NCBI GenBank assembly: GCA_028564675.1
Contig: JAOVVO010000069.1
Coordinates: forward strand, 124,001 to 188,000
DNA from: Onchocerca lupi
Lineage: Eukaryota > Nematoda > Chromadorea > Rhabditida > Onchocercidae
Direction of reading: 5' to 3'
Length of the DNA stretch: 64,000 nucleotides
Shown: positions 37,358-49,520 of the stretch, in pieces
Numbering within the stretch: the first letter of the stretch is position 1
Layout of the letters: each line of letters opens with the position of its first letter
Position numbers and translations under genes: made by a program
The notes under the pieces: model-generated
Database searches by the model: none
Told to the model about the DNA's origin: nothing
The model's input: only the letters and a program-made list of their open reading frames with translations

Positions 37358-37626
37358 ATTTTTATCATATGATTATTTAAAACATTTGAAATTTTGATCT
37401 ACACCTGTCTACCTATAAATATATTGATTATCTTTTCTTCTTTCTTTTTTTTTTTTTTTTCGAATGCTTTTGCATATTTGTTTTTTGTTTTTTTCTTTTG
37501 TCTTTTTTCCCATTTTGCTTTTTTCTAAATAGAAGTACACTTAATTGTAATTTTCATATGATTATTTTGATTTAATTTTTAAATTTTATTTAAAAAATTT
37601 ATTGATTGAAAAGAATGAAGCAATAC

Positions 37627-37668
37627 AGAGAGAGAGAGGGGGAGAGAGAGAGAGAGAGAGAGAGAGAT
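37627..37668. repeat. GA microsatellite
   Basis: About 20 AG dinucleotides interrupted by a GGGGGAG block. Confidence 0.85.
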
Positions 37669-38377
37669 AGCTAAGTTGTTGATGAAAATTCAAACCATAA
37701 ACAATTTACATTCGTCCTGTTTGCTATTTCAGTTTCTAATACTGAATTTCGTGTCATACTATTGTGACACTATTCAAAATTGCCTTTGTACGAAAACTCG
37801 TTTCTTCTTCTTTCTTTCAATATATTTCTCCTTTTATGACTTTGTTGAGAATCTTTTAGAATTTCTCTTATTCTTTTAAAATCAACTATTTATCACTTCA
37901 TTTCACAATTAATGTTATCATTATTATCATCGTAATTGTTACTATTAATTATTTTTATCACTATTACCATTGTTATTGTTATTATTAACTATTGTTATCA
38001 TCATTTTTATAATTTCTATAATAATAGTAATAATAATAATAATAATACAGTAATAATGGTACAACTATAAGCATATTCATATGCTATGGAATGCTTATCA
38101 AGAAATAATTATCACAAAATACGGAAATCACGAAGTTATCGTAAGCATAGCATACTCAAATTTTTAAAAAATAATAATAATAAAAATTGATGAGTTTTCA
38201 AGATTTAGAGAAATCATTATTAACGGATTCTTTGTAGTTGAAGCATCTAAAGTTAACCAATGAGCGAAGAAGATTCAAAAGATTCAAAATTATTATTATT
38301 ATCATTATTACTTTTTTTATTATTATTTAAACAATAATTAATTAAGATAAAACTAATAACCGGTTTAATTTTCTTGG

Positions 38378-38452
38378 TCTCTTCTCTCTCCCTCTCTCCC
38401 TCTCTCTTTCTCTCTTTCTATCCTTTCTCTCTCTCTCTTCCTCTCTTTATAT
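38378..38452. repeat. CT-rich microsatellite
   Basis: CTCTCTCCCTCTCTCC-type repeat with interruptions, the complement of the GA tracts at 37.6 and 39.8 kb. Confidence 0.8.
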
Positions 38453-39817
38453 ATAAATCTTAAACTCAAAAATTTCAAGTATATCATTTAGAAATTATTA
38501 GATCAAGATTAAACAATACACACTAATTACTAATACCACTCAAATTAATTACTAACATCAGTCTTAATTAGCGATTAGAGCATAAAATCAGACATATTTG
38601 ACAGAACAGAAGATCTGCGAGATTACAACGTTTTTCTTTTTTTTTTTTTGTTTGTTAAAAGATTCTAATTTTATCAATTTTTTAAAATTTACTTGTTTTT
38701 TTATAATCATTGAATTTCATTAAATTTTTCCTTTTTTTTTTCTTGAATTAAAATTTTCCATTATACATCAGCAACAAAAATTTCATTTGATAAAATATTG
38801 AAAAAGATAACGAAATTTTTGATGGTAACTGTTTTAATTGATTTAATTCTTCTATTTCTATATATTACAAAAAGCGAATTTTTTCAAATTTGAAATGTTA
38901 ATAAATTCAATGGCATTTTTTTTTTCCTTTTTCATTTGCGTTGTTTCTCGTTCACTTTTATCAAAACTATTTATAATAATTTGTTTCAAAAAATGGAAAA
39001 AAAAAATGTATGAAAATAGCAATTTTGAAAAAAATTGGAAGCTGAAGAAATAAGCAATTGTGCATTGATTTCTATTTGATAAATTCATAATTTATGCGTT
39101 CTATTTCAAAATTGATTTAAAAAAAAAAAGAAAAGCAAATGGTATCTATCATTCTTTTTTTCATTGATAGATATTTCGTACTAATAGAATCAGTTTTCTT
39201 TCTTTTTTTTTCTAGTAAAAGATTTGATCTGCATAATATATCAAGGATGAATAAGAAATTTTTTTAGAAAAAAAAAAAAAAAAAAGAAAAGAATATGATA
39301 CGTTATCATAATATATTTTAAATTTTCTTCTGAATGAATTTTTATTAAAATTGATTCTGTTAATACGAAATATCCTATCAATAAAATAATTTAAAATTAT
39401 GCTCTTTCATTTTATATTCATTTTTTTTTTTTGTTATATCATCATTTTATATTTAATAATAAGAAATTTTATATCCATAATCGTTATCATGTCATTTGAA
39501 TTTTAGTAACATTCATTCTTTTAATTATTCTTTCCAATTATTTAACATTAATTTAAAATTAATTGTTGAAATTATTTTTAGATCTCAAATAAATAAATAA
39601 ATCACTTTTTGCTTTATTTTATATATTTATGAATCAAATATATATTTATATATGCATAGATGTGTATTTTTTTTTTTTCTAATGAAATTTCAAAAAAAAA
39701 AAAAAGCAAAAAAGCAAAAAAGTTTATAACAACAGTAACAGTTGTTTGAAGCGAAATAAAAGGAATGGTATTTTCAGCTATTTAACAATTTACAGTGTAA
39801 AGTTCAAATGTATTAGA

Positions 39818-39863
39818 AGAGAGAGAGAAAGAGAGAGAGAGAGGGAGAGAGAGAGAAAGAAAA
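39818..39863. repeat. GA microsatellite
   Basis: GAGAGAGAAAGAGAGAGAGA-type tract with a GGGA interruption. Confidence 0.85.
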
Positions 39864-42460
39864 AGGGAGGAAAAACTTTCGGCGCAAAACTTTGTGAACA
39901 TAACAACATTTTCTCCTTCCCACCATTAGTTCAATCCATAATGAATTCAATCGATTTAATTATTCATCGATGAAATGTTTAAGTTCGAAATTTTTGAATT
40001 TTTGGAATAATTTTTGATTTTTTTTTTTATTACTTATTTATTTGATTATTTCTAATTCATCATATAAAATCAATATTTGATATCATTATAACATCTGTAT
40101 GATTGTAATTTATGATAACAATTTGGAAAATAATTTCGTTCGTAATTTTTTTTTTTGATTTATATAAAATATTTTATGTATTACGGGATTTATATTCATC
40201 GAATGATTAGCCATCATTTATATCATGATATTTTTATTCTATGTATAAAAATAAATTATGATTTTTCTTTTCTTTTATTATGATATTTTATTTAAAAAGC
40301 AATAAAAATTTAACCAAACATTTTTCTAGCTATATAATGAATTAATTACAATTTTGAATTGAAAATTTCATTCTTTTCGATAATAATTTCCAATTTATTT
40401 TGAATTATCCATTAATCATAGAGCCTAGATAATAATGTTAATTATATATTATAATTATTATTATTTTTAATTCAATAAAATAATTCAATATTACTATCAT
40501 CTTGAAAAAGTTTTTATCATCAATTTAGTTATGATAAAATAATGATTAACTTTTCCTAAATTAGAAATAATGAAGAATTAGCAATAATTCGATTAGTTTA
40601 TTCATTATCCTAACATCTCAGAAAATTAAATAATTTATTGATGAAAAATTAAGAAAACATTGTTCTAATCATAAAGTCATTCTCTTAATCAATGATAATT
40701 ATTTGATTTGATTATTTATTATGACATATTTATTATTTAATTACAAATACATTATTTTGTTTCAAACAATTGCGCAATGTTAAAAAGTGAAAAATTCTTG
40801 GGAAATTGAAACTATTCAAAAATTTTCATTTATTAGAAATTACTAAATTTTAAATTGATTTTTTTAATATTTTCGACAATTTAAATTCGTTATTTTCGTT
40901 TCAGCAATTTGTTGTAACCTTGGAATTTCTTCTTTTTATTACTACTCCTCCTTCTTGCTTTGCCCTCCTCTTTCTTTTTTTTTTCATCTAAAAATAAAAA
41001 AACTTGCCCACATCACAAAATTTACAACTTCCTTTATTCCTCTTCCTCCTCCTCTCCATCCTCCTTTATCCTGCTCCTCTTCCTCATCCACCTTCTCCTC
41101 TTCCTCCTCAGTTGCCATCTCACAAAATTGATATATTCCTTCTTCCTCCTCTTTCCTTCTCAATTCCCATGTCACAAAATCATTATTCCTTCCTTCTTTC
41201 CTTTCTATTCTTTCCATTACTTCTTCCAATTTCCAATTTTGATCATTTTTTTTTTTGCGAATTAATGTATTTTTTCCATTTGAAAAAATCGATTAGAATT
41301 TGTAAGCTTTATATTTCGAGAAGATTTTTGTATACTTTATGACCACAATTAATCTTATTTTTAAAATTTTCTAGATTATCTCTACGCGAGTTTAAATGAG
41401 TTGAAAATCAAGTAAACAATTGAAAACAAAAAGCAAAATTTCTAATTCAACTTCTCTACAATTTGGAAAAAAATTAACTAAAAAAAAAAAAAAAATGATT
41501 GTAAATTACATGAAATTCAAATATGCAATAATTTAATTGTTCTTATAAAATCTAATTTGAATATTTTTTATTAAAATATGAGAATGAAATCTTGAAGCTT
41601 TGTTAAAATGGCCAAAAGAATAAATTTTAATTAAGCCAAAAGAAAATATCCATGACTATTTATTGGCCAAGTAAAAATTATCGATTGATAGATTAATCAA
41701 TTAATCAACGGAAGAATTAAAAGTATTCCAATTTTTTTTTCACTAACTAATTCTAATTAATATTTTTTTTAATATACAATTACGTCATCATTCTGCATGC
41801 ATTAATCTGATTTGAAGCTAATTAATTTCCGTAAAAATTTGTCGTCATTTAACATATTCTGTTAATTATTTATCTGTATTTTCCAATTTCGCTCATCTAA
41901 TGCAAAAATAAAAAATTGAATTTTTAAAACTTTAAACTTTTTTTTTTGAATTTATTTGATATATTGTTTAAAAAATTTTAAAAATTGATAACCCTGTGCT
42001 TACAAAACTTGAGCAGGTGTGAAAAATGGATAAGTAAGGCTATATTTTAGTTTTTTAATATAAATTTAATAAATGATAAAATGATCATATATTTAGAAAG
42101 TCTTGTATTCGATATTTGAAGAAATGTTCATGCTAGAAGGATAATTAGCTATTCTGACAAAATTTTTTAAAACTTTCAAATAAATCTTATCCCAGTTAGA
42201 AATGAAATGAAAAATTTATCGGAAGATAAAAATGTTAAATTGCAACAAATGATCGAAAATACGAAAAAAAAAAATGAATACAAATATATATATTTAATTT
42301 TTTTTTTTGTCACAATTACTTGAATTTATTCTGTTCGTATTATTATTGTTTTAAATTATATGAGTAATACTAATAATAATGCAAAATTATTATTGTCGTT
42401 GCATATTTTTAAGATTAATTATTTCAATTTGTAAACAATTAAAAGATCAAGACAACAATC

Positions 42461-42691
42461 ATGGTGGAAATGCAACAGATTATCGAACTTGTCCTAGCAA
42501 TCTTTTTGCCGGTAAATTTAGTTATTAATAAAGTTTTAACTATTAAAATTACAAAATTACGAAATCTAATTATTATTACAAAAAAAAGTACAAAATTTAA
42601 CTATTATTTCATTTATCATATAATTAATGTTACATGATAAATGAAATAATGATTAAATGCTCAGAAATGAAAATAAAATTAGGAATGGATA

Positions 42692-42733
<42 letters not shown>

Positions 42734-43110
42734 TTAGATAATTTGGCCAATTGTTAGAAAGACTTTCAATTAATTTCATTTGTCATGTAGAAAACTGGAA
42801 ATGAAAATTTTAAAAAAAAAAAGAAACTTTTTTTCCAAAATTGAGCAGCATATATGAATAATCAAATTTTATTATTTTAAATAATTTATCTTAATTTCAT
42901 CATATAGATTGATATGATATTTCAACATTAATACAGATCAATGATTGATAATGATAATGATAATGATAATGGTTGATATTTCAGCCATTGGCAATTTTCA
43001 TCCATAGCAGCGATTGTAATATCCATGTGGTAGTAAATATCGTCCTATGTTTCTTTTTCTGGTTACCAGCTGTACTTCATGCTCTTTGGTACTGTTTCTT
43101 CCGAGGATAA
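42461..43110 (+). CDS. Pmp3/UPF0057 small hydrophobic membrane protein (2 exons, 58 aa)
   Basis: Small two-helix integral membrane protein of the plasma membrane proteolipid 3 (stress-responsive UPF0057) family, linked in yeast and plants to membrane potential and cation tolerance. Exons 42461-42511 and 42985-43110 join in phase 0 (donor CCG|GTAAAT, acceptor GATATTTCAG). Residues 1-17 read MVEMQQIIELVLAIFLP; the second exon continues PLAIFIHSSDCNIHVVVNIV, then FFFWLPAVLHALWY, the family's LPP-LAVF and second-helix FW-PG-LHALY-type block. The full 58 aa equal the usual family length. The intron contains a 39-nt A run. C. elegans has several paralogs; which one this is cannot be told. Confidence 0.85.
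42693..42731. repeat. 39-nt poly-A run
   Basis: Uninterrupted A run inside the Pmp3-family intron, the longest homopolymer in the window. Confidence 0.9.
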
Positions 43111-45188
43111 ATAACAATAACAACAACAACAACGATGGCGACAACGATGACAAACAATGTGACATCATTTTGCAAGCTAAATATAAACTAATCTTTGATT
43201 TTTCCCCCGCTTTTCCCGACTTCTGGAAGTATTCTTTTCATTTTTCGCTCGTATTCTGAGAAAATTCTTTTCGCTCGCAAAATTCTGGAAGTATTCTTTT
43301 CTTCAAATGAAAACAAATTTATGTTGTTTCAATAATTTGCTTCATTATATATTGTACAATTCTTTCATTAATAAGAGACAAAATTTGTTAGAAAAGTTTT
43401 TAAATTCAGAAAAAAATTTAAAATAAAACAATTTTATTTTATTTTATTTTATTTTTCTTATTTTGTCAAATTCCATATGAAAAATTGAAAAATTCTTCGA
43501 CTTTCTATCAATCTCAGAAAATGTTGTAATATTTCTTTTTTTCTTTCTCTTCATTTTCATTTCCTTCTCTTTTTTTTTTTTTTGAACATTTTAGTACTTA
43601 TCAGTAATATTTCTCATCTGCTATATTATGCCATTCTCAATTTTTCGACTCAAATGGAAATGATTTAAAAGAAGGCAACGAAAATGAAATATATAATTAC
43701 AATGAATGATAAATTAAATTACAAATTACTATATTTAGAGAACTTTTTCAATACCTATAATGTATTTAATTCTGATTAATCATTATTTGATTAATTGATT
43801 ACATGTTAAATGTTGGTCAGAATAGTTTCTTCAACAGGATATGGGCAAAATTATTGTTGATTTATGGCATAGCAAATTTCAAAAAGTATATTCATTAATT
43901 AATGATGGATCGAATTTTTAATTGAAATGATTATTATACTTCCGATGATTATTTCTTGCTAAAATTTTGGTATAAAGAATGAAAAGATTTATCATTGCAA
44001 TTATCTGTTTTAATTTATTTTTAACATTTCAAGTTTTCTTTTTTTCTTTTTTGCCAGAATACGGAAAAAGGAAAAAGAATTGATAAACGATTGATAATCG
44101 ATTGATAATTTGAATTGATAATCAAATAAGCTTGCAAAGTTTATGAAACATTGCCTTATTAAAATTTTTATTTACTCTTCAAATATATCATATATATGCA
44201 TATATATCTGTCAAAATTTGATGTATGAAATAGATATTATTACATCAAATTGTTTTTTTTTTTGCATATTTTATTATTGTATTAATCGAGTTTTTTTTTT
44301 TTTTTTTTTTTTAATGTTTAGAAATTTTTCCATTTTTTAATTGATATGTTTTTCTTCTTTTTCCTAGTGTAAAACTTTTCTCTTCCACTTTTTTTTTTCT
44401 TTTTGAAATAAACAATATAAAAAAAAATGCCACACACATAATAAAAAAAAAAAGAAAAAAAAAATCGAAATCCATTTTTTCATCTTTTTTACTTGTAAAA
44501 AAGAGTAAAAATTGCGAAATTATTGAAGATTAATAGAATTAAATAACAATTTTCCTATCATTTTAATAGTTTGTTCAAATTTATGATGCAATTAATTAAT
44601 TGCTAGAGAAAATGTAAGTTTCGAGGAGGATGATGAAGCTATTACTTAGGCCATCTTTCTTGTGGAAAAAAAAAAGAAAAAGTTCTACGAATCAATACAT
44701 TTGTCGATACTTTGATTACAAAAGCATTTTTTTTTCCTTCCACAAAAAATGTTCAAATAACAAAAAAAAACCGAAAAAAAAAAGAAAAAAGAAAAATTAT
44801 ATATCATAAAAATCAAAGGCAAAAAACTACGACCATCATAAACAAAACTAACTTTATCATAAATTAAAAAAAAAATTTTTTTTTTTCGATATGCTTTCAT
44901 AAATGAAATACAAATATGTTAGTTGATATTTCTCATTTATTTTCACAGCCAAATATTTCTATTAATGATTTGAATTAAGTAAATAAACAAATTAATTAAC
45001 GGAAAAGATTAAAGCAAACTGAATGATTAGAGTGAATGAAGCTAAAATGATTTTATCAAAAAATAAGCATTACTTAAAGAATTAAATTATCAATGATAAA
45101 TAGTATTAATGGAATGATCAGATATTATTCGTGATAATTTAACTTGTTAGATTATATTACACTGAAAGTAATTAGCCATTTTATAATA
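43111..45188. other. No confident gene
   Basis: AT-rich, with ATTTT repeats (about 43433-43456) and many poly-T runs. The short open stretch around 43650-43710 is probably 3' UTR or chance. Confidence 0.5.
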
Positions 45189-45709
45189 CTAAACTTTTTC
45201 CTTATTAAATATTAAAGTATTCTTGATTTGATCCTCTCTTTCTATCATTTTATTTTTCACAATTTGACAAATTTTCGAATGCTCGTAAATTAATCTCTTA
45301 TCCATTTTATTATTTTCATTTTCTTTTACTATTTTTCATCAAAAAAAAAAGAAAATGAAATGCTAGGAGTTATGTAATGATTTGATTTGATTTGATTTGA
45401 AATGTGCTGTATGCAATATCTAGTTATTACGATGAAATTTTGAAAAAGTTCATTAAAATTGATGCAGTGCATCGATTAACGAAATAATGAAATGATTTAA
45501 ATCAAATTATCGATCAATTTCCATATTTTATTGTTGCATTGCTATCAATATATCATCTCGTAATTTTATAATCTTACTTAGTTAAACAAAATAATTCATT
45601 GTAAACATTTATTCATCTTACTATTACTACAACTTGTACATATATCTTTAATTAAATTATTCAACTTTTTCATTATTTCATCCTCTGAGCAATCTTTTCT
45701 TCGCTCCAT
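45189..45709 (-). CDS. Unrecognised small charged protein (2 exons, 75 aa)
   Basis: Exons 45709-45622 and 45328-45189 join in phase 1 (donor AATA|GTAAGA). The ATG follows TTATTTAG by 9 nt, fitting a trans-spliced start. It begins MERRKDCSEDEIMKKLNNLI, contains CTSC, and the second exon (KRLIYEHSKICQIVKNKM, then IEREDQIK) looks helical. The acceptor GAAAAATAG is weak. No family, signal peptide or membrane segment is recognised. Confidence 0.35.
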
Positions 45710-45837
45710 GGTGAATATCTAAATAATCTATAGCTAATTAATCATGTTTGGAAAGAATTAACAAAACTTCAAAGCCAGTAAATGTAATATTGTTATTTTA
45801 AATTCTTAATAATTAATTTTCAATAATAACCAAAGAA

Positions 45838-46044
45838 AGACGAACAATTGGAGGAATATTTACAAAAAAAGAAAAAAAAGTTGTTTTTTTGAATTTCATC
45901 CATGATATGCTTAAGATTTGGAAACAGGTACAGGATATGTTGCAAAGAGAAGTTGAATTCATCTTAGGCAATATGGAAACGCTAGATCTTAGTTTTTTTC
46001 TTTTTTTTTTTTTCACGCTCTTTGTGAACTTATCACTTCAATGA
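45838..46044 (+). other. Open frame overlapping minus-strand ORF, unresolved
   Basis: A long open + frame without ATG contains VVFLNFIHDMLKIWKQVQDM and QREVEFILGNMETLDL, which looks helical. The minus strand carries a codon-aligned 67-codon ORF (45813-46016). A usable + donor (AACAG|GTACAG) lies in it, but no partner exon was found. Confidence 0.15.
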
Positions 46045-46802
46045 ATAAAAAATTTAAAAAAAACTTTGAAACGCAATGATTATTTTAGAAAAATAATTTT
46101 GATTCTTTCGATAATGATTATTATCGTTATATGTGCGAAATATTTTAGAGATTTGGAACCTAAGATATATCTTTCTTTTTTTTTTTTTTTTTATTACTAT
46201 GTATAGAAGTTCTATTTTAAAATTAAAATTTACACATTTTTAATCTGATTAATTAAATTAAATACACATTTTTAGCAAAATATCGTAAAAGATACAATGC
46301 AATTGGTTTATGAACTTAGATATTTTTTATAACAATTTGTAATTGAAATAAGTATGATCATATCATTATACTTTAATATATGCTAACCAAATATTGTAGT
46401 ATTTTTTCAGAAATTTAAATAAACTACTAAGCCTTTGCTTTGTTCATTTCTAACTAATAATTAATTTAATAATCAATAAATACTATTTGGTACAATTTTT
46501 TTTCATAAATATTATTTTGGTACAAACAATTTTTATGATCTTCTAATTGAAATCTTACTGATCATATCTATTATGTAAATATCAAAATGTACAGAAAATT
46601 GATTAATATGAAATGAATTATAATACCATTTCTTTTAAATTATATAATTTTAATTCAAGCATTGAACATTGTTAACAGTATAAATTATTAATCAGTTTAA
46701 AACCAATCATTAAATTAATCAACTGCAAATTTTTTGTACAAATAAATTTTTGTCTTATTCATCGGCATTTTATTCACCATCATCATCATTATCAGTATTA
46801 TT

Positions 46803-48247
46803 TCAATGCTCCGATTCTTGCTCATTTTCATTTTCATCACTTGAGGAAGATTCTGAAATTGTCGCTTAGTTTAGAATCTTGGAGAAGAATCTGAAATTAT
46901 TGCTTAGTCAACAATTTAGCTGAATTATTTAAATGCTAAATAACAGCAGTAAAAAGGGAAGCGAAAACAGAAGGTCCAATAATATGTTATTATTTCAATT
47001 TATTTTTTTCCACTCAATTATTTATTTTTTCTTTTTCTTCTCTCATTTTCTCTTTCTTCTGCGAAACTTTTTATTAGCATATTATAGGCTTTATATGAGT
47101 ATGAAATATTCTTACTGAGATAAAAGATCAAAAGATCATTTCAATTCACTTCATCATTAAAGCATAAAAATATGAAAGAAACAAATTGACCAAATCGCAT
47201 TACAAATCGCCGTTTACGCATTGCATTAATCAGTAAATTCTCGATATGAATTCTTTTCTGCTCTTCCAATTTTGTTTCTTTTTTACTTAGATTATCTTCA
47301 TTCTATGAATGCATAACATAAAATGAAAAAAATTCCGAAATGATTAACAAAAAAAAAAAAAAATAATATATAGGCAATAATTAAATTGAAGAAAAACAAC
47401 TCATTCATAGATTCATTTTTTTTTTTATTAAATATTATCGAATTTTCGATTTCTTTTTTTGCGAAGAAAAAAAAAATGTAAAGATGAAATAAATTTACTG
47501 AAATGATTAATTTCTCGAATGTTTTATCATAGAGCATTTTAGTGCATTGTTTATGCTCATTTGGTATTACATGACGCAAATGAATTCTGCTATGAATTTC
47601 CTAGAAATAACAATTAATTTTATTCGAATTTATTTAAAGCTTTTTTTTTTTTGTAATTATGTTTGATTTATTTAAAATTTTTATTGTTTTTTATTTTAAA
47701 GTAATAATTTTAAATGAAATAAATTTCTACTATGCATAAATTTCCTGCTGAAATATCGGAGTCTTATTACATGAGATCATGTATTAAATATAAAAAATAG
47801 GCTAATATTAGTAGAACAGAAATCCTTTTCTTAATATGAAATGATATATTTTCTTGGAAAAGGCATATTTCCAAGTTATGCCATAAATTCATTAATGGCA
47901 TTATTTTATAATAATTCTATTATAACATTTAATCAATTGTACTGAGTTTTTTAAGGAATTATGAAAGTGAAAAAATTTAATTTAAATCATCATTCGTGAT
48001 TTAGCTAAATAAAGAGCAAACAAATAACTTGTATAAAACGATAAGATAACAATTTGTTTCCCAATCATTTTAAGTATCAAATTATCATTACTTTTTTTCA
48101 TGTTGTTAATTGATATTTTATATTTACAGTAAGTAATTTGTTGTTCTGATACTGATCAGTATAACGGTCAATACATGAAGAATATGATAAATTGTTCATT
48201 GGATCATTTTGTTGTATTTGTATGTCTGATATTGCTGTTTTATTGAC
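46803..48247 (-). CDS. Unrecognised protein with acidic tail (at least 4 exons, 5' end uncertain)
   Basis: Exons 48247-48128, 47600-47499, 47302-47191, 46852-46803; phases 0, 0, 1 agree and the acceptors (TATTTTAG, TATTTCTAG, ATTCATAG, ACAATTTCAG) are mostly good. The readable protein contains SYSSCIDRYTDQYQNNK, HLRHVIPNEHKQCTKMLYDK, KLEEQKRIHIENLLINAMRK and ends SSSSDENENEQESEH. A start at 48632 (MQK, donor AAG|GTTCAA) would fit phase 0 but is weak. Tandem duplications cover the acceptors of the first and last exons listed. No family is recognised. It is divergent from the collagen gene about 1.3 kb away. Confidence 0.45.
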
Positions 48248-48632
48248 CTAAAATACTGTCTGATGTTGCTGCTTTATTGACCTGAAATACTAACTGAAAT
48301 CGTAGGATTATTTCGGGAAGAAAATATTACTGGATATTATCAAAATATCATAGTATTTTTGAAGGACTATAAATTCTAACCATATATTATTGAAAATTTT
48401 TTTTTCTTTTCTGTCTTTCACAACACAAATTTTTCAATGATGAAATTACATTAATTACAATCGATGATAAGTATACGATTTTAATATTAATCAATAATCA
48501 AATTTTTAACAACAATTAAAATAGCAATATTATCTCTTTCTTTTGTTTCTAATTTTCAAAAATTTTTCTACTAATATTCGACAAAAATTGAATTTTTAGT
48601 AAAGAACATGAAATTTATTGAACCTTCTGCAT

Positions 48633-49520
48633 ATCAAAAACCACCCTTTCTTATTGTGATAAATAAATAAAATAGTTATTAAACTGTTCTTCATGTATTC
48701 AAGTATCAAACATTTTAATTTACACAAAGTTTTGTAAGTTTATATATGTATAGATATATTTGCATATTTCGAAATTATCGTTCATTTTGTTTTTAATGAA
48801 ATTTAATTTGCTGATATCTTTGGAAATAGATATAATGCTAAGAAGTTTAGCTAAAATTTTAAATCATTAATGTATTTAAAAGAATTCTAGGTCATTTTTT
48901 TTTTGGCAAAATAATTGAGTATATTATCGCTCATGATTCATTTTTTGACATTAATTTCAAGCATTTAATAAAATATCAAGTATAAAATTTCTCGCGATTG
49001 AATTTAATTAGTTGAAAATAAATAAACAATATCTGTTGCAGAAGAAATCATAAGATAATAACAAAAGAATAAAAGAAATGAGAGGAAGATGAGGGAATTA
49101 CTAAACTTTTGTGATTATTTGTTCTTTGACAGAATTACTTATTTTAGGTTGTTTTTAAATTTTATCGTGAAAAGTTCAATTTTATCATTGAAAGTTCAAT
49201 TTATTTTTTCACACCTGAATTGCTTATAAATAAATTTTGTTGAATTACAGTACAGAATGGATTATATTCAATAATCAATGATTAATTTCAGGAGATTGTA
49301 AAATTTTTTAAATCAAATATTGATTTGTAAAAATGTGTTGTTCACCTTTATTTGCTATCCTATTCAATGCATTATTTAGTTGTGTCGTTGAATGAATCAG
49401 GTCATTGAACGATCTTTTTTTTTCGTGACCTCTTTTTTATAACGAAAATTTTTTCTAAAATGAAAAATTCTTAGTACTTAATTTGTCGAAAAATTCTCAA
49501 TTCATCAAATACCTCTGGAA
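48633..49520. other. Intergenic, upstream of the collagen gene
   Basis: No ORF of note. It probably holds the promoters of the divergent minus-strand gene and the collagen gene. No specific motif is claimed. Confidence 0.4.

Larger units (their letters stand above)
37358..42460. other. Gene-poor region with simple repeats
   Basis: No gene can be supported. The region has GA and CT microsatellites, TTA/TTG-rich stretches (37915-38060) and poly-T runs. The long overlapping ORFs at 40960-41342 are a TCC-rich low-complexity tract (Ser/Leu/Pro), and the 39746-39973 ORF is a GA repeat read as Arg-Glu; neither is called. Confidence 0.6.

Noticed and set aside
39746..39973. 75-codon ORF with an Arg-Glu run
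   Set aside because: The Arg-Glu run is a GA microsatellite in frame, and flanking codons show no conserved pattern.
40960..41342. Two overlapping ORFs of 101 and 112 codons on + and an 81-codon Glu-rich ORF on -
   Set aside because: All three read the same TCC/CTT-rich low-complexity tract in different frames; their length comes from lack of A in stop codons.
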